DNA of 64,000 nt from Triglochin maritima (taxonomy: Eukaryota; Streptophyta; Magnoliopsida; Alismatales; Juncaginaceae): positions 8,307,001-8,371,000 of the forward strand of contig OY821771.1 in NCBI GenBank assembly GCA_963682175.1. Reading direction: 5' to 3'. Each line of letters starts with the position of its first letter. Position 1 is the stretch's first letter. Positions 32,474 through 42,597 of this stretch are shown one piece after another. The translations under genes and the position numbers were made by a program. The notes beneath the pieces are model-generated. The model saw nothing but the letters and a program-made list of their open reading frames with translations. It searched no databases and had not been told where the DNA came from.

Positions 32474-33863
32474 ACTTGACGCCCTTCCGCGTCAAAGTCG
32501 TCAACGGCGAAGCCAACCTGGAGAAATCCTGAATAAAACGGCGATAGTACCCCGCCAGACCCACAAAACTCCTGATCTCCGCCACACTAGTAGGGGCTCT
32601 CCACTGCGTCACGGCCTCAACCTTCGCTAGATCCACTAAAATCCCAGCTCCCGATACAATGTGTCCCAGAAAGGCGACACTGCTTAGCCAGAACTCGCAC
32701 TTCGAAAGCTTGGCATAAAACTGATGGTCCCTCAAAATGCCAAGTACCACTCTCAAGTGCTCTCGATGTTGCTCCACATCTGGCGAATAGACCAAAATAT
32801 CATCCACGAAGACAATCACAAACCGGTCGAGGTACTGACTGAACGTCCTGTTCATCAAATCCATAAACGCTGCAGGCGCGTTCGTCAACCCAAACGGCAT
32901 CACCAAAAACTCGTAATGCCTGTACCTCGTCCTGAACGTTGTCTTCTGCACATCTGCCTCTCTGATCCTCAACTGATGATAACCGGATCGCAGATCAATC
33001 TTCGAGAAAACTTTCGCTGACTGCAACTGGTCAAACAGGTCCTTGATCCTGGGCAAGGGATACCGATTCCTAACGATAACCTTGTTCGGCATCCTGTAGT
33101 CAATACACATCCGCAACGATCCATCCTTCTTCTTCACGAAGAGTACCAGCGCTCCCCAAGGTGAGACACAGGGGCGGATAAACCCCGTATCCATCAGATC
33201 CTGCAACTGCTTCTTCAGCTCTGCCAGCTCGGCAGGTGCCATCCGATACGGCGCCTTCGACTGCGGTGTAGTCTCAGCCACTAAATCAATCCCAAACTCG
33301 ATCTCTCTCTGAGGCGGCAACCCGGAGACATCATCTGCAAAGACCTCTGGAAACTCCTGAACTATCTCAATGTTCTCCAATCTCCTCGCCTCTGGATCTG
33401 AAACTACCAGAGTGGCCACGAAAGCTCTGCAACCCTGTTGCAACAACTTCTGTGCCCTCAATGCTGATACGACTACTCTGCCTCCTCTGTCCTTCGTCCC
33501 CCTGATCAACACATCAGGTAGACCCTTCCTCGGGATCAGAATCTTCTTCTCCCGGCACAACGCTCGCACATTGTACTGGGATAGCCAATCCATACCTAGT
33601 ATGACGTCGAAGTCCTCCATCGACAACAAGATCAGGTCAGCCGGAAACTCCTGATCTTCCGAAACAATCGTGGCGCTGGGGAGGAAGCTCCCCACAATGC
33701 CCACCAGACCCAAGGGTGTGCTGACTTCCAACGTGGCAGTCAACATCGCAGGGGTACGACCCAACACGCTCACAAATCGCTCCGAAATGAACGAGTGTGT
33801 GGCCCCACAGTCAAACAACACTCTCACACTCAACCCAGCAACAAAGAGCGTACCTTCCACCAT
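32382..33863 (-). pseudogene. T4 protease and reverse transcriptase
   Basis: A 493-codon open segment. Aspartic protease at its start ([10 protein letters not shown], residues about 18-27; VILGMDWLS), then RT with [49 protein letters not shown] and catalytic [11 protein letters not shown], and the start of RNase H thumb region ([12 protein letters not shown]). The D-[ST]-G protease motif reads D-C-G, as in the other three copies, so this is lineage-typical here. It ends in a frameshift into the RNase H frame near 32460, so the polyprotein is broken. Confidence 0.93.
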
Positions 33864-33944
33864 CGTGTTGGCGTCCCTCGCCTCATCCGCCTGAATGGTA
33901 AAGACCCGTCCAGTCCTCTGACCCTGCTGTGGCGGCGCAAAAGG

Positions 33945-34910
33945 TCAGCGACCTCCACCTCTGCTTGCTGCTAGCCCTGAATGCCTGCTGGACCCGCCTA
34001 GCCCACTCGGACAATCTCTCACAAAATGGCCTGGCTTGCCACACCCGTGACAAACTTCGCGGCCCCAACACTCTCCGGAGTGAACTCTGCCACAACCCCT
34101 GCACGCCTCAGGCTGGCGTGATCCACCTCCTCCAATCCAGGGCCTCTTGCCCGGGTTCCCTGCTAGTGGAGCACCCAGACATCCACTAACCTTCCCCGGT
34201 GCTCTCCTGGCCTCAACATAATTCTGTTGGTAATCCTGGTCAATGATCGACGCAAACCTCACGGCATCGGCCAGCGTCTGTGGCATACTGTATGTCACCT
34301 GAGTACGGAGGTGCTTCCTCAGCCCCCGTATAAACTTCCTCGCCCTCTGCAGCGGCGTCACACAGATCTCCGGACAGTAACGCTCCAGCACGTTGAACCT
34401 CCGGGTATACTCAGCCAGGGTCCCACCCCCCTGCTCAAGGGTCATAAACTCCTCTATCCTCCCATCTCTGACGTGCTCTGGGAAATATTGCTCATTGAAC
34501 TCCCGCAGGAATTCCTCCCAGCTAATCTCAGTCCTGCCCTCAAACACCACTGCATATGTGGTCCTCCACCAGTTGGACGCGTCTCCGCCCAACACATACG
34601 CTGCCAAGCCTGCTTGCCTCTCAGGCGTGCACTCAATCGCCTGAAGGATCTCCTGAATCTTCAAGACGCAATCCTCTGCAGCCTCAGACTCTCCTCTACC
34701 ATCGAAGGTAGGCAGGTGTTGTCTCATAAAGCGGTCGAGCATCGCTCATGCCGTTCCTGGCTCTCCTCTGCCTGACTGGCGATCCAACATCGCACCCAGT
34801 CGCCCCACCGTGTCATAGAGCATCCGCCGCTCCTCTGCCCAGTCTGTGCCCCCAGTCTCACCGCTGGTGCTACGGTCCCGTGGGGGAGGTCTCACGCGTC
34901 TCGGAGGCAT
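33945..34910 (-). pseudogene. T4 gag with zinc knuckle
   Basis: Likely start at 34910 (MPPRRVRPPPRD). A stop follows near 34749, and the reading then stays open for 265 residues to 33945. Contains GDASNWWRTTY, WEEFLREFNEQYFPEHVRDG and GGTLAEYTRRFNVLERYCPE, typical of plant retrotransposon gag, and a CCHC knuckle CHGCGKPGHFVRDC near 34030. Structural protein of the particle; RNA binding by the knuckle. The early stop makes it defective. Confidence 0.9.
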
Positions 34911-35010
34911 CCATACACAAAGAAAACATCACACGTCAAAACCATGAATGCATGAACTAATGCAGACTCTAAAACTCTAAGGGTGAGTTCTTTGGATAAG
35001 GACATCAGAA

Positions 35011-35028
35011 CCGACTGCTCTGATACCA
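35011..35028 (-). promoter_or_regulatory. Primer-binding site of T4
   Basis: Minus TGGTATCAGAGCAGTCGG complements the 3' end of initiator tRNA-Met; 12 or more bases match, three bases from the LTR end. Confidence 0.9.
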
Positions 35029-35031
35029 AGT

Positions 35032-36353
35032 TGTAACATCCTCAACACCGCGGAAAATTTAAAATTTTAATAACACACAATCAACAGAGGATATTACGCA
35101 AATAAGGAAAACAGATGCACCAACATATATATATATATGTTGGTGCACCTGTTTTCCTTATTTGCGTAATATCATCTCTTGGTTGTGTGTTATTAAAATT
35201 TTAAATTTTCCGCTGTGTTGAGGATGTTACCCGTTCGACCAAAAGTCACCAGGGACAAATCCCACAATCTCCACAACGAATTGGGTCGAACCCCCGAGCA
35301 TTCACGGTCGACCGAATCCCACCAGGGAATAATCCCTCCCTCGCACCACGAATCTTGTCGAACGCCCGAGCACTCTCGGTCGACCGAATTCCACCAGAGC
35401 GTTCCCCCACGCTCAGCAACAAGTCCGGTCGACCGAAACCACCTTCAGTCGAACCGACCACTAAGTCCACTTAAGTCACGGTCGGACGAAGTCATACAGG
35501 CGGTCGACCGTTTAGATGGTCAACGCCTTATCCGACCCATGATGGTGCACATGGTCGAACGGCAAAGGGGACCCGTTCGACCGAATCTCCCCAGGCTTGC
35601 CTCCCACGCACAATCGGTCGACCGCCCCTGGGGCATCGTTCGACCGATTCGAGGCAGAACCCGAATTCTCTTCACGAACGGTCGACCGTTTGCACCAACC
35701 GGTCGACCGATCAGGCAGTGAAATCTGCTGCACGTTTACTTGCGACGAGCCGGAAGGCCTACCGTCCACTTCCAAATACTCACACTACTTAAGTGGGCGA
35801 GCTTGACATACCAGAAGGTTTGAAGAAACCTTAGAAGAACCACGACGACGCCTCCACGAGCACACCTCCCAAAATCACGATCCGTCGACGATCCTCGCGA
35901 CCAAACCACGATCAACACCTCCTCGACGATCCATACTCGCGATTCCACCTCCGTCAACCTCCACCACCCAACCGGAGCAACCAAGACCACCGAAACGAGC
36001 TAGGTCGAGGGAGAGGATCCAAGCAAAAGGGACGAAATAGCACACAACCCAACTCACCTCCACTCACCAACCGGAGTCGACCACCTCTCGCCGGAGATCA
36101 ACTCTTCTTCCTCGCCGGAGCTCAACCTACGGGAGAGGGAACGTGAGAGAGAGAGACGAGGGAGAGGTGAGAGTGAGAGAGAGAGGGAAAATCTCACCTA
36201 AATATCTCAACCTCCTCCAATCTAAACCATCCATCTCAAAACCAAATCATCCCATCCCTCCATCCACCAACTTCCAATCCCAACCGTCCATCTCCATCTT
36301 CCTCTAATCACCACCTAAACAACATAAGGCACAATTAGGATTAGGATCTCACA
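35032..36353 (-). repeat. 5' LTR of T4, shortened and rearranged
   Basis: Collinear with the 3' LTR from its start to about 35231, then joins an inverted copy of the LTR end. Carries the CGGTCGACCG cluster (35240-35715), the leader hairpin (35815-35832) and a TATA-like motif near 36200. Confidence 0.9.
35033..35230. repeat. Near-perfect 99-bp-arm palindrome in T4 5' LTR
   Basis: The last 99 bp of the LTR (35033-35131) are repeated inverted at 35132-35230, centred on a CATATATATATATATATG tract, with only a few mismatches. Confidence 0.93.
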
Positions 36354-37365
36354 CAAAATGTCCTATCCTTGTAATGATTTAGCGATAATAAGATCGGCTA
36401 GACATATTCACTTACCTCATGGTGATCCCAACAAACCTGTAAATCCTTCATAAGGTGTATCTTCTCTGGCCACTCCACGTTTTGAACAATCGTTATGTTT
36501 CTTGCTGTACACACACGATTAAGACTCCCAATGGAGTAAGAGTAGTCCCACCATTTCCTCGAACAACCAAATCGCTTCTTGTGACTACCTGTAATATCCT
36601 GAATTTTTTAGTTGAGGTAATAATCAAATATCTTAATGGACTAATTAAGATTGTTGGATGATTGTGTGGTTTTAGGAGAAGATGGAATTTTGAGAAGAAT
36701 ATTGAGAAGAAAAAGATGGAGATTTTGAGGCAAGTACGGATTCGTTATTCTTCAGTTTCATATCATGTCTGTCTCTCTTGATATTCGTAGTTGCATGCAT
36801 GTTGAGCATTAATATTGATTTTATAGATATGCATATGATTGCATGGTGGTGTTTCGGTCGACATGTCCTGTGGCTGTGTGTATGTTTCTAGCAGAGCAAC
36901 TTAGGAAAGAGCTGCCTAACGGACAACGTGGAGCCACCCGAGAGAGGAAAGGGCTGCCTGTCGTTAGTGTGGAGCTACCAGGTGTGCGTCTGACAGATTG
37001 ATAGATTTCAGAAGCACAGGATGTGGTCGAATCTGAATGGGGTTTCAAATTGATATGCATGCATTTTATTTGTGATGCATGTCTCTTGATTGTGCTTATT
37101 GACTGAATGTCATATTCTGTATTATTTTCCACATGATTATGATTCTGATTGATTGATGGTTGGTACTTGCGGGCTGTCGAGCTCATAATTTGTTGATTAT
37201 ATTTTTCAGATTATTATGGGCCTATCAGATGGATTTAAATATCAGAGTGCGTAGCGGTCAGGATCGTGGATCGTATCTTAACGCACCGGGTTCGGGCGGG
37301 TGATCAGTTGTCCGGGCTCGGGGCGTTACACTACCTGTGCACAGCGAGATCACCAATCATGCAAT
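36354..37365 (-). pseudogene. PPR-DYW 3' exon, left copy (disrupted)
   Basis: 36354-36589 and 37331-37365 align with the DYW and PPR region of the right copy (45680-46530), for example AACCAAATCGCTTCTT (36567) and CACCAATCATGCAATTCC (37351). The copy is split by T4 on its C-terminal side and by a solo LTR at 36590, has an internal deletion between DYW and PPR parts, and has no open frame. A relic of the tandem array. Confidence 0.88.
36590..37330 (+). mobile_element. Solo LTR inserted in the left PPR copy
   Basis: Starts TGTAATATCC and ends GGGCGTTACA, flanked by a perfect 5-bp duplication CTACC (36585-36589, 37331-37335). Removing it and one CTACC restores alignment with the right PPR copy. 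Related to, but shorter than, Tekay LTRs; holds one CGGTCGAC. Arose by LTR-LTR recombination. Confidence 0.93.
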
Positions 37366-37741
37366 TCCACTCAACAAGTTAGTCAAGATCATTGTTTCCT
37401 CGTCCCGAATGCATTTCTCGAGCATGCGTTAGTTAACTAAGTTGAGCAGTATTTCAATCGTTTCACGGCAAGAGTCAATAGTGTTCAAAGAGGTTTCCAA
37501 ATGGACTTTCCGACATTTGAATGTTCACGATAACAGAAAATTTGAGTTACTTATCTCGTCACCTCAAAGTAACCTCAACTAAATGTTGCAATCCTGAATC
37601 GTAGCAACAGTTTTTCAGCTAATATTTTTATTTTTCATTAATAAAATACTAACAGTTAGGGGTGACTCTTTAAACTAGACACATAGTTGTAGGAAAAGTG
37701 CAATTTACCCTCTTAGGCCGGCAGTTGCAACAGAAACTGAT
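37366..37741. other. Spacer shared with 42110-42458
   Basis: Alignable with the sequence upstream of DCN1-like gene 2 (for example AGAGGTTTC, GACATTT, GTTCAC), so part of the duplicated unit. No gene seen. Confidence 0.6.
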
Positions 37742-37780
37742 CTCCCGCCATAAACTGTGACGTTGCAAGTAATATATAAA
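37742..37780 (+). promoter_or_regulatory. Core promoter of DCN1-like gene 1
   Basis: CTCCCGCC (37742-37749, E2F-like core) and TATATAAAC (37773-37781), about 100 bases before the ATG. The same order is conserved at gene 2. Confidence 0.6.
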
Positions 37781-37880
37781 CCCCCACAATTCTCTTTCGA
37801 ACAAACAAGTTCCCTCTCTTTCTCAAGAGCTCAGAACAAATTAACTGAAGAAGAAAAAGAGAAAAGTTGTCAACTGAAGC

Positions 37881-40557
37881 ATGTGGGGCCGTCGTGGAGG
37901 CGAAAGGGGACGGGGTCGTGGTCGTGGTCATGGACGTGGAACCTGGGTTGCTCTTTACGACCTAGGTTCTTTTTTTCCTCATTAAAATGATGGAATTTCG
38001 TAGCTTCTGCTCCATCTTACACACTTGCTGCTTTGTTTGTTTCCATATCTTTGAAAGGCGGTCGATTTTTATCATCTTCCTCAGTTCATCTGTTTTTATG
38101 ATTCTGTTGTTCACTGATAAGTTTTGAAATGTGTGGGAGTTTTAGCTTTTGGGAAGTAAAGATCACCTTCTGTGTTCTTTTTGTGGCCGTTGTTGTTAAC
38201 ACTTTTTCGTTCCATATTTGTTTTGTTGAGTTTTGGTGTTTAGAGTGTGGGATTTCTTTTCGTATTGTGATTAATTTGAACGGTCTTTGTTCTATTTTCA
38301 GCGATGATAGATAACTTGTTCAACACATATGCGGAGCTGGATGTGCATGATACGATGCGGTATGTTGAGCTGGTCTTAATAAGCCACCCATAGAATTTTT
38401 ATGCAGTATTTTACTATTTCACATCACATAACTTATATTTCTGCGTTAATATTTTAAATGTGCATTTGGTATCCAATGTTCATGATAGGTTTCACACAAC
38501 ATGCATAGAAATCATATGAACTTTGGATTCTCAGTACAGATGGAGTAGGGCAAACTTAATTAAAAATTTATAGAGATTTTAGTTAATATTTTACTTTTAT
38601 TGGTCATATTTTACCTAAATTCTTTTAATCTTTTAATCGTTTGTTGGAACTGATTTGAGATCTTTTAACATTATATTGTTAAGATTCTAATGAAGCTCCT
38701 CTTTTTAATAACCACAGTGATTGTTCTTTTAATAACCAATTAATTTGTACTGAAATTCTTATCTTTGACCTTCCGCATAGACTGTGTGAATGATAATATT
38801 ATGTGAGTTGTTTCAATAGTATTTGATGATCGCTCCCTTTTCTACAAACCCCTTCTTTAATATCCAAGCCAAACAAATATTCCATTTGCTCTGTGTTTTG
38901 TTAGCAAAACATAATTTGAATTGTCTTAACTAAAACTTTTCTTATAAAAAAAAGTCAGTGTTTTGTTAATTTCTGCTCTCTTTTTCTTCCAAAGAAGGAA
39001 TGTTGAACCATAAATTTTCATTCTAACCACTAATTGGTTGAATGAGTTAAACCAACAGGAGCATATTGTTTCATAGCCAAATGACTTACAGAGTACATAT
39101 TTCAAAGATATGATAGCAACACCTTATACCTCCACGCCTTAACTTATCATGTTTATCGTATTCCATAAATTGTACGCCATTTGCATCATGACAAATCATA
39201 GCTCAAGCCAAACAATAGACTGTCAGAATCTTTTCTAGCATAAACTCTTTGTGTTCTGATGCATGTAGATGTACAGAAAATGGTGTTTCTAAATTTCAAT
39301 TATCAGTGTGTTATCTAAATGTAAGCAAAACGAGAATGTAATCTATGTTTAATATTGGTTTATCCTTACTAGTGTCTATGGTTGCCTTTTAATTGGGAAG
39401 AACACAGTTAATGGTTTCATATATGTTGAGACAAAGATACGTTAGTTCTTCTTTTGAGACATCTGATTATCTGAATGAGTTTTGGAATACTTCTGTCATT
39501 TGCAGTCCTACAGGAGTCCTATCGCTGATCCACGATCTACATGATCGTGAGAACACTGAAGCCAAATTACTTTCGCTTGCTTGGTGTGTTATGTAACCTA
39601 TTTCACATAATTTTAAGTTCTGTATAAAAAAAATCTTATGTAAGAGGACTTTCTACCAGGAAAATGCAAGCTGCAAGGAAGGACCATTTTACTCGGGTAA
39701 ACTTCTGTAAAAAAAATTCTTTTTTGCGACAAATCGCATATACTTTTCTTAAATCTTTTTATTGGCTGTTTAAACATTGAATAGGAAGAGTGGCGAAGAG
39801 GATTAAGAGCGATGCGTGCTGATACCATGGAGAAACTCAGTACAGCACTGGGAGAACTGGTTAGCGAGGTCAGATTGCTACTATCTAAATCATTGTCCTC
39901 TTCTCATAAACTTCATTTACAATTTCTCTGCGTTTCTTTGTATTTTCAAAAGGCGACCAATCCAGATAATCTAGAAAGCTTCCACCGGTATGCCTTCCGG
40001 TACTACCTTACAGGTGCTCCTATACGTTGGGGAGTAAATTTTTTACTTGGTCTTGCCTTCTCTTTGTGTGGCTTAACGACAGATTTATGTTTCGTTCTTC
40101 AGAGAATATGGGGACACAACTAGATATTCAGACTGCATGTCAACTTCTGAGAATCATTTTGGGAAACATGTATCCTGATGTTGTCCAAGAGTTTATTGAG
40201 TATCTAAGGGTAAGTCTTTGTAACAAACATGGTTTGACAAAACTGTTCCCAAACTTTTGAACAAACCAATTTGTTATTGGTAACTTTCAGGAAAACCAGT
40301 ATGTGCTCACTGCTCTTAACTCCGAACAGTGGCTGCAGTTCTTACGTTTTTGCAAAGAGGTAAGTCCAACTGACTTGGGAAGTTAATCAGCATTACCAGA
40401 TGATTTAAGTGTAATTTGTTTTTCATGTAACTAACATAGCATTGTAACTTGGTAGGTACAATATCCTAGTCTGGAAAATTTCGAAGATAACCCTCATTGG
40501 ACTTCAATGCTCTATCATTTCGCCTTTTGGATTAAATGCCGTCAGTTCCGCGGTTGA
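37881..40557 (+). CDS. DCN1-like protein 1 with Arg/Gly-rich N-terminus (nine exons)
   Basis: Exons: 37881-37965, 38302-38359, 39506-39583, 39660-39696, 39785-39868, 39953-40013, 40103-40209, 40291-40359, 40456-40557. All introns are GT-AG; joined length encodes 226 residues without a stop. Residues 1-20 are RGG-like (GRGRGRGHGRG). From about residue 30 the protein follows the DCN1/PONY domain (potentiating neddylation): IDNLFNTYAELD, LLSLAWKMQAARKDHFTREE, WRRGLRAMRADTMEKL, FHRYAFRYYLT, QWLQFLRFCKE. DCN1 proteins help E2 transfer NEDD8 to cullins. Odd: residues at the cullin-contacting DAD patch (Asp, Ala, Asp in the family) read Glu (in SEQW), His and Tyr (in HWTSMLYHF). The usual UBA domain is absent. 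Paralogue at 42598. Exons chosen by agreement with the family and with the paralogue. Confidence 0.88.
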
Positions 40558-41229
40558 GAATTCGACAAGATCGGTAGAACCCTCTGATTCGACTACATTC
40601 TTCACAACTGCTCTTGGAATCCTAATCATGAGTATGTTTCATCACCAGAGATTTTCTTTGCTTCATGAAAGTGATCAGTTGGCAAATGTATATGGATTTT
40701 GTCCATTTGGAGCTGCAAATAATTCATGTTGGCTGAACTAAGAATAGTACGCAGTAGTTGGTTTGAAATGGTACATACATATATTGCTAATCATTTTATG
40801 GTTTGATGGTGGACACATATTTCTCTTTTTGATCATTTTCTATGGCTTGAGCTAGTGGTACAATCTTACGAAAAAGTTGTCTTTTTTATGGTTGTTTGTA
40901 CTTTCTGAATGATCTTACGACCACCTAAAATTCAGAAAATCAATACAGAATTTTCACATCCTCAATCGTCTTATGTTTTGTTCTATGCTATTTCATGATA
41001 TGGTCTATATTGTTGTAAAGTAATGACAATTCATGTCAAAAACCAACTAGTCTTTTAAGCCGATTTTGGGCCTATTAAGCATATGTCTGCACTGTCATAC
41101 CCAAGACAGCAACAATGTTGTAGAACTCCAATTATTATTATGATGTTCGTATCCCGAACATATGAATCCCTAAAATTTAGGTTATTGCATTTATATTTCA
41201 CAGCGTAAGAACTTTATTCATTCCTAAAC
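40558..41229. other. Spacer between DCN1-like 1 and PPR middle copy
   Basis: Alignable with 44704-45180 plus 45462-45620 and with 27195-27750; 3' UTR of the DCN1-like gene at its left end. No other gene seen. Confidence 0.6.
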
Positions 41230-41880
41230 AAGAACAAGATCCATTTCCTAAAATGGTCGAAACGGTTCCTTTCCTTTACGATGATTTGATGATAATTAAT
41301 CGACTAACATACTCATGATGATCCTAACAAACCTGGAAATTCTTCATAAGATGTATTATCTGAACTGTCGATGTGTTCAACGATCCTTATGTATCTTGCT
41401 GTAAAACAATTAAGTATCCTCCTCCAGAATGTCATAGACCACTTTTCCAGTTTGAGGTTTATAACCTTCCCTTTTAATCCTCTCTAAAACATCACGCATT
41501 TTAGCTTTATTCCTGCATTTTCAGAATGTTATATCCCCCAAGGCTCAAGCTATGATAACTAACTGAACCTTGAATTTGATTATTGAACAACCATGCTATT
41601 TATCCGCACCTTTGTTATCCATCGTATTCCTTAAGTCTCTTCACCACCCAACTAAATAGTTTACAAGAACATCTTGAACACAATTAAATGGTTCAAGTTC
41701 AGTAACTTGCTCCATTGGCATCTCATCCGACACTGTCCTCACTCATATCGAGCAAATCAACCAGGCCCCTATAAAGCTCTACCTTGGGCTACTTTCTCAT
41801 CTCACCAAACATCTCCAGAGCCTCTTTTTACCTGTGAAAGAAACACAATTCCAGGTTAATCTTCAAAGAACAATTGACAA
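41230..41880 (-). pseudogene. PPR-DYW 3' exon, middle copy (decayed)
   Basis: Minus-strand homology to 45624-46804 throughout, in pieces: the end reads GSCSC then diverges, with the terminal EDFW lost; the intron acceptor (TTTCACAG) with following KEALEMFGEM is kept near 41845. Large internal deletions and many stops. Relic of the tandem array. Confidence 0.8.
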
Positions 41881-42458
41881 CACTCTAATAGGGTTAAGCT
41901 CGCTGACTCATATGTACTTTGGAATGAAAATGTTCGAATTGGTTTAAAAAAACCCAAAACTATAAGAATGATTAAAATCTACTAAATATGGTAAATATAG
42001 ATAGTTTTCATCAAATTACCCAAGCTAAAATTAAATTTGGGATGATATTGGTGGTATTTTGAAATAATTCGTTGTCCTCATGTATCCCGGATCCAAAGAA
42101 GTATCTGCGCAAGTGTTTAAGTACTGCAAACACGTATGCAAGGAGAGACATAGGTTGCAATCAAATCCGTACGTCAAAGAAACTGCGTACAAGACAAAAA
42201 CGGTGATGGTCTTAAACGAAAGAGCTATTAGGTAACTAAATTGAGCGATGTTTCGATAATTTGAAGTTAACGGTTCCCAAAAGAGGTTTCAAATGGTTTT
42301 GGGACATTTAAAGTTCACAGTAACTCGACAAGTTGAGTTAGTTAGTTAGTTAATTGATCAACTTAGAATACTAACTTACACTTCGGGAAGAAAAAAAAAA
42401 GATTCACGGTGACTCTTTTCAGTTAGACTTACAGTTGGCAGTTACAACAGAAACTGAT
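41881..42458. other. Spacer upstream of DCN1-like 2
   Basis: AT-rich; the right part is shared with 37366-37741. No gene seen. Confidence 0.5.
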
Positions 42459-42497
42459 CTCCCGCCATAAAATGCCACGTGGCAAGTGAAATATAAA
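42459..42497 (+). promoter_or_regulatory. Core promoter of DCN1-like gene 2
   Basis: CTCCCGCC (42459-42466), CCACGTGGC (G-box, about 42476-42484) and ATATAAAC (about 42490), about 105 bases before the ATG. The G-box is not in gene 1, where the matching place reads GTGACGTTGC. Confidence 0.6.
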
Positions 42498-42597
42498 CCC
42501 CCCATAACTCCCTTTCAGAAACTCAAAGCCCTCTCTATCTCAAGAGCTCAAAACTAACCGAAGAAGATAAAGAAGTAGAGCACTTGTTAACTGAAGC

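Larger units (their letters stand above)
27754..36353 (-). mobile_element. Ty3/gypsy Tekay-type retrotransposon T4 (both LTRs)
   Basis: Complete structure on the minus strand: 5' LTR 36353-35032, primer site, gag, protease-RT, RNase H, integrase-chromodomain, polypurine tract, 3' LTR 30540-27754. The flanks CGAAA (27749-27753) and CAAAA (36354-36358) fit a 5-bp target duplication with one change. Joining the flanks restores alignment with the paralogous PPR 3' region at 45650-45690, which proves insertion into a PPR copy. LTR lengths differ strongly (2787 against 1322 bp); see findings. Confidence 0.93.
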
